This document shows, in pieces, positions 46,859-52,594 of a DNA stretch of 52,594 nucleotides. The position numbers and the translations under genes are program-made. The first letter of the stretch is position 1. Each line of letters starts with the position of its first letter. The notes under the pieces were generated by a model. That model ran no database searches. It was not told the origin of the DNA and saw only the letters and a list, made by a program, of their open reading frames with translations. The DNA is from Bacteroidales bacterium (GTDB taxonomy: Bacteria; Bacteroidota; Bacteroidia; Bacteroidales; P3): contig JAFURZ010000001.1 of the NCBI GenBank assembly GCA_017480785.1, positions 1-52,594 on the forward strand, written 5' to 3'.

Positions 46859-48061
46859 CTATTGTTGGTTGGTGACTATCTTGTAGGTGTCGACGGCGAT
46901 GGCCAGCTCTTCGTCGGTCTGCACCACAGCGGTGGTGACCCGTGCGCCGGGCTTGCTGATGACGGCATCGGTGCCGGCCGTGCGGTCGTTGAGCTCCATG
47001 TCTATCTCGACGCCCAGCCACTCCATATCCTTCAGTATCTCGTGGCGCATGAACCAGGCGTTCTCGCCGATGCCGCCGGTGAAGATGAGCAGGTCGCAGC
47101 CGTTCATCTGTGCCATGAAGGCGCCGATGTACTTCTTGCAGCGCTGGGCGAAGACCTCGAAGGCAAGGGTGTTGCGCTTATCGCCACGCTGCACGCCGGC
47201 CCAGATGTCACGCATGTCGGGCGAGCCGCCGGTGAGGCCCACCAAGCCGCTCTTCTTGTAGAGTATGTCGTTGATTTCCTTCACGCCGAGGTCGGCCTTC
47301 TCCATGAGGTAGAGCAGGGCGCCCACATCGATGTCGCCGCAGCGCGAGCCCATGGTGAGGCCTTCGAGCGAGGTCATGCCCATCGAGTTGTTGACACTGC
47401 GGCCGTGGTCGATGGCACAAATGGAGGCGCCGCTGCCGAGATGGCAGGTGATTATCTTCAGGTCTTTCCAGTACTTGTCTATCATCTTGGCACCACGCTT
47501 GGCCACAAAGCGGTGGCTCGTGCCGTGGAAGCCGTAGCGGCGTATGCCGTACTGCTCGTAGTACTCATAGGGGATGCCGTAGAGGTAGTTCTTGGGCTCG
47601 ATGGTGAGGTTGAAAGCGGTGTCGAAGACGGCCACCTGCGGCACATCGGGCATCACGTTGTTGATGGCCTCGGCACCCATGATGTTGCCCGGGATGTGCA
47701 GCGGCGCCAGGTCGACGAGCGACTCCTCCTTGTTGATGACGTCGCGGGTAATCTGCACGCTGTGAGTGAAGTACTCGCCGCCGTGGGCAAAGCGGTGGCC
47801 TACGGCTGAGACATCCTTGATGCTGGAGATGACACCCGTCTGCGGGTCGGTCAGCGCCTGCATCACCATGCGCAACCCCTCGGTGTGGTTGGGGATGGGG
47901 CACTCGGTGGTGTGCTTCTCGCCATGGCTGGTGTAACTGAAGATGCCGCTCGGAAGACCGATGCGCTCCAGCAGGCCCTTGGTCAGAACGGTGCGGGTAT
48001 CGACGTCGATGAGTTGGTACTTCAGCGACGAACTGCCACAATTGAGGACAAGTATTTTCAT
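46859..48061 (-). CDS. ackA: Acetate kinase
   Basis: 400 residues: makes ATP and acetate from acetyl phosphate. Start MKILVLNCGSSSLKYQLI (phosphate 1 loop), AVGHRFAHGG, AVFDTAFNLTI, FHGTSHRFVA, CHLGSGASICAI and LIFTGGIGENAWFMR are diagnostic. The frame opens upstream, but ATG at 48061 gives the family start. The phosphotransacetylase gene, often next to ackA, is not in the window. Confidence 0.97.
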   Translation of the reverse strand: MKILVLNCGSSSLKYQLIDVDTRTVLTKGLLERIGLPSGIFSYTSHGEKHTTECPIPNHTEGLRMVMQALTDPQTGVISSIKDVSAVGHRFAHGGEYFTHSVQITRDVINKEESLVDLAPLHIPGNIMGAEAINNVMPDVPQVAVFDTAFNLTIEPKNYLYGIPYEYYEQYGIRRYGFHGTSHRFVAKRGAKMIDKYWKDLKIITCHLGSGASICAIDHGRSVNNSMGMTSLEGLTMGSRCGDIDVGALLYLMEKADLGVKEINDILYKKSGLVGLTGGSPDMRDIWAGVQRGDKRNTLAFEVFAQRCKKYIGAFMAQMNGCDLLIFTGGIGENAWFMRHEILKDMEWLGVEIDMELNDRTAGTDAVISKPGARVTTAVVQTDEELAIAVDTYKIVTNQQ

Positions 48062-48157
48062 AATGGTCACTAAGTTAAATATGCATAATAACGACATCGG
48101 TGTCTGTTTATTGTGCAACCCCGTGAAACATTTTTCAGACACGTTGTATTTTTTTTG

Positions 48158-48165
48158 TATTTTTG
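48158..48165 (+). promoter_or_regulatory. -7 promoter box of the small membrane protein gene
   Basis: TATTTTTG, 31 nt before the ATG at 48197; no clear -33 box. Confidence 0.6.
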
Positions 48166-48196
48166 CACACGCAAAACAACAATAATATTTTGTATT

Positions 48197-48583
48197 ATGG
48201 CCATTTCACGCAAAGCGAAAATCATCACCATCATCACAACAGTCCTCGTGCTGGCGCTGGGCCTGTTCATCTTTTTCCGTTTCTTCTTCGTCTACAGCCG
48301 CGGAGTGAACGCAGGCGACATCAACTACTTCCAGCAGCAGGGCATCGTCTTCAAAACCTACGAGGGCAAGATGATACAGAGCGGATTCAAGTCGGCCAGT
48401 ACGCAGAACAACGCTATCCGCAGCAATGAATTCAAGTTCTCGGTGACCGACAAAGCCGTGGCAGACACGCTGATGCGCTGCTCGGGCAAGCATGTCGAAC
48501 TACGCTGGAAACGCTACATGGGGACCCTCCCCTGGCGCGGCGCAAGCCAGTATATCGCCACCGAGGTGTTGTCGGTGGAGTAG
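48197..48583 (+). CDS. Small membrane-anchored protein of unknown function
   Basis: 128 residues. One N-terminal membrane helix (IITIITTVLVLALGLFIFF) followed by a soluble domain containing NYFQQQGIVFKTYEGKMIQSG and ELRWKRYMGTLPWRG; similar short proteins occur in Bacteroidota, function unknown. The ATG at 48197 follows the promoter box; upstream codons are not part of the gene. Confidence 0.75.
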   Translation: MAISRKAKIITIITTVLVLALGLFIFFRFFFVYSRGVNAGDINYFQQQGIVFKTYEGKMIQSGFKSASTQNNAIRSNEFKFSVTDKAVADTLMRCSGKHVELRWKRYMGTLPWRGASQYIATEVLSVE

Positions 48584-48703
48584 GGTTCCAAAACCGGTCA
48601 ACGTTACCCTCAGGAAGACCACTCAAGTACCGTCTTCCCATCTCGTCGTAATATTTTTTCACACTGAGATACAACACAGTATGTATTTCGGAATGTTAAA
48701 AAT

Positions 48704-48734
48704 TTTGCCATGTCGAAAATAGTTCGTACTTTTG
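48704..48734 (+). promoter_or_regulatory. Promoter of the DUF1846 gene
   Basis: TTTG (48704-48707), 19-nt spacer, TACTTTTG (48727-48734), 48 nt before the ATG. Confidence 0.85.
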
Positions 48735-48782
48735 TATCCCGTATTTTTTGATTTTAAACACACATATATCAATTATCATCTT

Positions 48783-50246
48783 ATGAAATACGGGTTTGAC
48801 AACGAGAAGTATCTGCGGATACAGTCCGAACACATCAAGGAACGCATTGGAAAGTTCGGCAACAAACTTTATCTGGAATTTGGCGGCAAGCTATTCGACG
48901 ACTACCACGCCAGTCGCGTGCTGCCCGGCTTTGAGCCCGACAGCAAGCTGAAGATGCTCACCCAGCTGAAGGACGATGCCGAGATTGTCATCGTCATCAG
49001 TGCCGTCGACATCGAGAAGAACAAGGTGCGCGGCGACCTGGGCATCACCTACGACGAGGATGTGCTGCGCCTGCGCGAGGCATTCATCGGGCGAGGCTTC
49101 CTGGTGAACAGCGTTGTCATCACCCACTACAGCGGCCAGCCCAGCGCCACGGCCTACCGCGAGCGGCTCGAGCGTATGGGAATCAACGTCTATTACCATT
49201 ATATTATAGAGGGCTACCCCACCAATGTGGAACTCATCGCCTCCGACGAGGGCTTCGGCAAGAACGAGTATGTGGAGACCTCTCGCCCGCTGGTGGTCAT
49301 CACCGCCCCGGGTCCCGGCAGCGGCAAGATGGCCGTGTGCCTCAGCCAGCTCTATCAGGAGAACCGCCGCGGCATCAAGGCCGGCTACGCCAAGTTCGAG
49401 ACCTTCCCCATCTGGAGCATCCCCCTGAAGCACCCCGTCAACATCGCCTACGAGGCCGCCACCGCCGACCTCAACGACGTCAACATGATCGACCCCTTCC
49501 ACCTCGAAGCCTACGGCAAAACGGCCGTCAACTACAACCGCGACATCGAGATATTCCCCGTGCTCAACGCCCTCTTCGAAGGCATCTACGGCGAGAACCC
49601 CTACAAGTCGCCCACCGACATGGGAGTCAACATGGCGGGCTTCTGCATCTGCGACGACGAGGTGTGCTGCCAGGCCTCGAAGGACGAGATAATCCGCCGC
49701 TACTACACGGCCCTCTGCGGCTTTGCCGAAGGCAAGTCGAGCGAGGCCGAAATCAACAAGATAGCCCTGCTCATGAAGCAGGCCAAGATTTCGACCGACG
49801 ACCGCCGCACCACCCTCGCCGCCAAGGAGCGCCGCGACAAGGAGGGCGCCCCCGCCGCCGCCATCGAGCTGGCCGACGGCACCATCATCACCGCCAAGAC
49901 CAGCGACCTCCTCGGCTGCTGCGCCGCCCTGCTGCTCAACGCCCTGAAGCACCTAGCAGGCATCGACCATAGCGTCAAGCTCATCTCGCAGAAGATGATA
50001 GAGCCCATCCAGCACACCAAGGTCTCCATGCTCCACGGCAGCAACCCACGCCTGCACACCGACGAGGTGCTCGTAACCCTTTCCATCCTCAGCCTGCTCG
50101 ACGACAACTGCCGCCGCGCCCTCGACTGCCTGCCGCTCCTCGACGGCTGCCAGGCCCACACCACCGTGATGACCAGCGAGGTGGACCGCAAGATCTTCAA
50201 AAAGCTCGGCGTTGGCCTCACTTCCGAGCCCATCCGCAAAGCCTGA
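48783..50246 (+). CDS. DUF1846 (UPF0371) family protein
   Basis: 487 residues, matching the conserved DUF1846 family in length and order: KYGFDNEKYLRIQSEHIKER start, LEFGGKLFDDYHASRVLPGF, EIVIVISAVDIEKNKVRGDL, then VVITAPGPGSGKMAVCLSQL, which looks like a phosphate-binding loop, and LKHPVNIAYEAATADLNDVN. Structures exist for the family but its reaction is not established. Single gene with its own promoter and terminator. Confidence 0.88.
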   Translation: MKYGFDNEKYLRIQSEHIKERIGKFGNKLYLEFGGKLFDDYHASRVLPGFEPDSKLKMLTQLKDDAEIVIVISAVDIEKNKVRGDLGITYDEDVLRLREAFIGRGFLVNSVVITHYSGQPSATAYRERLERMGINVYYHYIIEGYPTNVELIASDEGFGKNEYVETSRPLVVITAPGPGSGKMAVCLSQLYQENRRGIKAGYAKFETFPIWSIPLKHPVNIAYEAATADLNDVNMIDPFHLEAYGKTAVNYNRDIEIFPVLNALFEGIYGENPYKSPTDMGVNMAGFCICDDEVCCQASKDEIIRRYYTALCGFAEGKSSEAEINKIALLMKQAKISTDDRRTTLAAKERRDKEGAPAAAIELADGTIITAKTSDLLGCCAALLLNALKHLAGIDHSVKLISQKMIEPIQHTKVSMLHGSNPRLHTDEVLVTLSILSLLDDNCRRALDCLPLLDGCQAHTTVMTSEVDRKIFKKLGVGLTSEPIRKA

Positions 50247-50271
50247 ACTTTACACACCATCCAACAACATA

Positions 50272-50307
50272 CACGGGAGCCCCATCCGGAGCTCCCGTGC
50301 CTTATTT
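50272..50307 (+). terminator. Terminator of the DUF1846 gene
   Basis: CACGGGAGC (50272-50280) and GCTCCCGTG (50291-50299), 9 bp, followed by CCTTATTTTG. Confidence 0.8.
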
Positions 50308-50329
50308 TGCCCCCAAACAAAAGATTTAT

Positions 50330-50360
50330 TTTGCCATATCGCCATTTATTCGTACTTTTG
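50330..50360 (+). promoter_or_regulatory. Promoter of the structured RNA
   Basis: TTTG (50330-50333), 19-nt spacer, TACTTTTG (50353-50360): an exact consensus match. Confidence 0.85.
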
Positions 50361-50364
50361 CAGT

Positions 50365-50548
50365 CGATTTCGGAAGGAAATCGTCGAAGCGTTATGCTGC
50401 TCTTGTGATAGGAACGTGAGATATTTCTAGTATGAGCAAGACTGTGTAATGGTTCGCGTGTATGCGTGGACTTTATATCACATCTTCTCATCGGGTTATT
50501 CTCACGACCTCTATCAAGGACAGTGGTGTAGAGCGCCACGCTTTTTTG
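50365..50548 (+). ncRNA. Structured RNA, about 185 nt, 6S-RNA-like rod or attenuator leader
   Basis: A 5' hairpin CGATTTC/GAAATCG (50365-50383) is followed by nested helices: AAGCGT (50387-50392) with ACGCTT (50538-50543); CTTG-tg-ATAG (50402-50411) with CTATCAAG (50511-50518); CGTGAGA (50415-50421) with TCTCACG (50500-50506); ATGAG (50432-50436) with CTCAT (50487-50491); TGTG (50443-50446) with CACA (50479-50482); CGC with GCG (50455-50466). Together they make a long interrupted rod, as in 6S RNA, of matching size. The 3' end is a terminator. Because AAGCGT competes with the terminator, an attenuator for the gene at 50575 is also possible. Confidence 0.7.
50523..50547 (+). terminator. Terminator of the structured RNA
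   Basis: GTGGTG (50523-50528) pairs with CGCCAC (50534-50539), then GCTTTTTT. It ends 27 nt before the ATG at 50575. Confidence 0.8.
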
Positions 50549-50574
50549 AAATGGGTAACATAAAAACAACAAAA

Positions 50575-51258
50575 ATGAAACAGATTTTAACGCTCAGTTT
50601 GACAATGCTTCTTGCCTTTGCAGCAGCGGCACAAGACACAATCATCACACGCACCGGGAAAGTCCAGCTGGCCACAATAAAAATGGTTGACAGAACCAGT
50701 GTCCAGTATCAGGATTATCCACAATCGGATGGATATACATATCTGATGGATATTGATAAGATAAAGGAACTCCGATACCATGATGGCAGATATATCAACT
50801 ATATGCCTGTTCAAAAAGCGGAACCCACTTCGTCAACTATAACGCCGTTCTCAGTCAACCCACCGTATAAGAATCCCGCTGCCGCATTCGCTTTCTCAAC
50901 GGTTCCTGGTTTGGGGCAGTTCTACAACGATGAAGTTGGGAAAGGGTTGTGGTTTATGGGAGTTGGTGCAGTTTCTGCAATTGCTTTCAACATTTCCTAT
51001 GCAAATGTTGTAGATGCAGAGTCTAAGCGAAATAGTACAAGCGAAAGCAATTCGGCTACTATAATGGTTCTGTCTGGATTGACATTGATTGTGGATTACG
51101 TTTGGGCAACAATAGACGCTGTAAAGACTGCAAACAAAAAGAATAAGGCCAACGGCTACGTAGTGTCGCTTAGTCCTAGTATGCAGTATAATGCCATGGC
51201 CATGAACAATGGCGGCTTGGGATTTACGCCATCACTATCAATGAGTATTTCATTCTAA
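50575..51258 (+). CDS. Membrane protein of unknown function, AT-rich gene
   Basis: 227 residues with signal peptide MKQILTLSLTMLLAFAAAAQ. The first half (about 20-95) has a strand-rich TIITRTGKVQLATIKMVD / YLMDIDKIKELRY region; then FSTVPGLGQFYNDEVGKGLW, typical of Bacteroidota proteins with a small membrane domain, and two hydrophobic segments (GVGAVSAIAFNISYA, VLSGLTLIVDYVWATI). Not assigned further. Base composition is well below that of neighbouring genes. It has no promoter of its own after the RNA terminator, so expression may need read-through. An ATG at 50551 is also in frame. Confidence 0.8.
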   Translation: MKQILTLSLTMLLAFAAAAQDTIITRTGKVQLATIKMVDRTSVQYQDYPQSDGYTYLMDIDKIKELRYHDGRYINYMPVQKAEPTSSTITPFSVNPPYKNPAAAFAFSTVPGLGQFYNDEVGKGLWFMGVGAVSAIAFNISYANVVDAESKRNSTSESNSATIMVLSGLTLIVDYVWATIDAVKTANKKNKANGYVVSLSPSMQYNAMAMNNGGLGFTPSLSMSISF

Positions 51259-51292
51259 CGATGTAAACAATGTGATGAAAAATACATGAAAC

Positions 51293-51502
51293 GTCATATT
51301 GTAGCGGTGTAAAATGACGGATTGTCAGAGAAAGTTCGGTGCGCATTTGTACGCACTGAACTTTTTGTATTGATATGTCGTATTGCATTGGTGCGAGGTG
51401 AATTTTCTGCAGTGATTAGTCATATTGCACGGATGCGTGGCGACTTTTCGCTGCTGGATTGTCATATTTTTTTGGTGCGGGGCTTGGCGGTTTGGGGAAA
51501 AG
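51293..51502 (+). repeat. Degenerate tandem repeat, 42-nt period
   Basis: Copies opening GTCATATTG or GTCGTATTG start at 51293, 51377, 51419 and 51461 (84, 42 and 42 nt apart); a diverged copy with GTCAG...GGTGCG starts at 51324. A typical unit continues with GGTGCG about 13 nt in, then a GGYGA-TTTTC segment. The array ends 5 nt before the -7 box of the AraC-type gene. Confidence 0.75.
51334..51366 (+). terminator. Terminator of the AT-rich hypothetical gene
   Basis: GTTCGGTGCG (51334-51343) and CGCACTGAAC (51352-51361), 10 bp with one G-T pair, loop of 8, then TTTTT. Confidence 0.85.
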
Positions 51503-51506
51503 GTTG

Positions 51507-51514
51507 TATCTTTG
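51507..51514 (+). promoter_or_regulatory. -7 promoter box of the AraC-type regulator
   Basis: TATCTTTG; CTTG (51483-51486) 20 nt upstream matches three of four bases of the -33 box. It lies at the end of the 42-nt repeat array. Confidence 0.65.
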
Positions 51515-51529
51515 CAAAAATTTTCGACG

Positions 51530-52036
51530 ATGATGGACAACGATTTTTCTCGGCAGGAGGGCGCGGCGGGGCGCGAGGCGCAGTTCGCCGTCGACAAGGT
51601 GTATAGGATGCCGTTCAGGGAGCGGCGCGTGTTCGACGAGCAGACGGGGCGGCCGCGGTATGTGCCGCTGGAGACGGAGCCGGTGGCCACGGGGGTGGCG
51701 CTGGTCGACGGGTGGCTGCGATGGCTCGGCGCGGGCGCGGAGGGCGGCGTGGAGGCGTTCTGCAAGGCCAATGGGGTGCGGCGCGAGGACTGGGACGGGC
51801 TGGTGAGGGTGCTGTCGGGCGTGTCGTGCCAGGAGTTCATGACCCTTTACGCGCTGCGGCTGGCGGACGACCTGCTGCGCTTCACGCGGATGCGTGTGGC
51901 GGAGGTGGCGAGGCGGAGCGGCTTCGGCAGCGAGCGGAACGTGTACCGCGTGTTCCTGTCGCGCTACGGCATGACGCCGCGCGAGCGCCGCCTGCAGCTA
52001 CAGCAGCCGGGCGACGCGGGGCGGTACAAGCCGTAG
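51530..52036 (+). CDS. AraC-family transcriptional regulator (HTH domain)
   Basis: 168 residues. The C-terminal half carries the AraC DNA-binding pattern: LRLADDLLRFTRMRVAEVARRSGFGSERNVYRVFLSRYGMTPRER gives the second helix-turn-helix and the closing G(M)TP motif; only in part does the preceding region look like the first helix-turn-helix. The N-terminus (about 1-75) is short and has no cupin or sensor domain I recognise. The ATG at 51530 follows the promoter by 15 nt; upstream codons are excluded. The 42-nt array upstream may be its own binding site. Convergent with the rRNA operon. Confidence 0.82.
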   Translation: MMDNDFSRQEGAAGREAQFAVDKVYRMPFRERRVFDEQTGRPRYVPLETEPVATGVALVDGWLRWLGAGAEGGVEAFCKANGVRREDWDGLVRVLSGVSCQEFMTLYALRLADDLLRFTRMRVAEVARRSGFGSERNVYRVFLSRYGMTPRERRLQLQQPGDAGRYKP

Positions 52037-52083
52037 TGGGCGGCAGGCCAGAAGACCTGCTCACAAGAATAAAGCATGACAAC

Positions 52084-52115
52084 AAAAAAAGAGCACCTCA
52101 ATTGAGATGCTCTTT
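52084..52115 (-). terminator. Terminator of the rRNA operon
   Basis: AAAGAGCA/TGCTCTTT plus CTC/GAG around an AATT loop (52088-52115), followed on the minus strand by a run of seven T (52090-52084). Confidence 0.9.
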
Positions 52116-52121
52116 ATAAAG

Positions 52122-52231
<110 letters not shown>

Positions 52232-52304
52232 AAGTAATGGTTTTGGCATATCGGAACAAAACATATAAGAGAAAGATTGAACACCGTTGAGGTGTTCTAT
52301 CAAC

Positions 52305-52594
52305 GGAAAGTCTTCGGGTAATTAGTACCGCTCGGCTTTGACATCGCTGCCTTTACACCTGCGGCCTATCGAGGTCGTAGTCTTCGACCACCCTGTAACG
52401 AAGTCTCATCTTGGGGCCGGCTTCGCACTTAGATGCTTTCAGCGCTTATCCGATCCAGACATAGCTACCCGGCGGTGCCACTGGCGTTACAACCGGTACA
52501 CTAGAGGTCTGTCCAACTCGGTCCTCTCGTACTAGAGTCAGAGCCCCTCAAACTTCAAACGCCCACAACAGATAGGGACCGAACTGTCTCGCGA
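52305..52594 (-). rRNA. rrl: 23S ribosomal RNA, 3' end, partial
   Basis: About 290 nt of the 3' end on the minus strand, including the sarcin-ricin loop (AGTACGAGAGGACCG), GGGATAACAG/CGCGAGACAGTTCGG-type domain V/VI sequences and GGTACTAATTACCCGAAGAC near the 3' end. It continues beyond the right edge. The 3' boundary is approximate. Confidence 0.95.

Larger units (their letters stand above)
50247..50574. other. Intergenic region with terminator and structured RNA gene
   Basis: Contains the DUF1846 terminator, a consensus promoter, a highly structured transcript of about 185 nt and its terminator, ending 27 nt before the next ATG. Short plus-strand frames here are not protein-like. Confidence 0.7.

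Noticed and set aside
46859-48061. ackA as sign of a pta-ackA operon
   Set aside because: No pta is adjacent; the upstream gene is divergent and the genes after ackA are unrelated.

Overview
The window comes from a fairly GC-rich member of the Bacteroidota, most likely order Bacteroidales. The signs are promoters of the TTTG-N19/20-TAnnTTTG type in front of many genes, a type IX secretion system (T9SS) plug protein, three predicted T9SS cargo proteins, menaquinone genes and Bacteroidales-like 5S/23S rRNA. No phage, IS element, CRISPR array or tRNA gene was seen. Most genes are on the minus strand.

Layout. 1-1989: the 5' part of a T9SS-secreted protein that runs off the left edge. 1990-2611: a gene-free stretch packed with hairpins and a 21-nt direct repeat. 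2612-17059: T9SS plug protein, tilS, and an 11.8-kb gene for a 3947-residue surface protein whose stop codon overlaps the tilS start. 17401-22060 (minus): ruvB, a small secreted protein, a thioesterase, then hutI (own promoter), a LolD-like ATPase and rlmB. 22271-26063: universal stress protein, HI0933-family flavoprotein, rpmF with its DUF177 partner, and a LysE-type exporter. 26051-30834: a BspA-like LRR protein behind mutB, and a divergent phosphatase/PurL-like pair. 31091-34681: thrS-infC-rpmI-rplT-rplS, with infC apparently starting at AUA. 34854-40223: a Sel1-repeat protein, a candidate small RNA, and aspS-menA-menG. 40496-45156: a four-gene overlapping operon encoding an EF-hand membrane protein, an EEP-family nuclease/phosphatase, a zinc macrodomain and a class-M sirtuin (SirTM). 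45381-50246: CapA-like protein, ackA, a small anchored protein and a DUF1846 protein. 50330-52594: a structured, possibly 6S-like RNA, an AT-rich hypothetical gene, an AraC-type regulator behind a 42-nt repeat array, and the 3' end of an rRNA operon (5S and 23S, minus strand).

The most noteworthy content is (i) the SirTM/zinc-macrodomain operon, a predicted write/erase ADP-ribosylation pair coupled to an EF-hand membrane protein and an EEP-fold enzyme; (ii) two unannotated RNAs, each with promoter, nested helices and terminator; (iii) intergenic elements built of 11-nt units arranged as tandem plus inverted copies, including a perfect 97-nt palindrome with a diverged second copy 13.6 kb away; and (iv) 7-nt-period repeats that run through conserved coding genes without breaking the frame.
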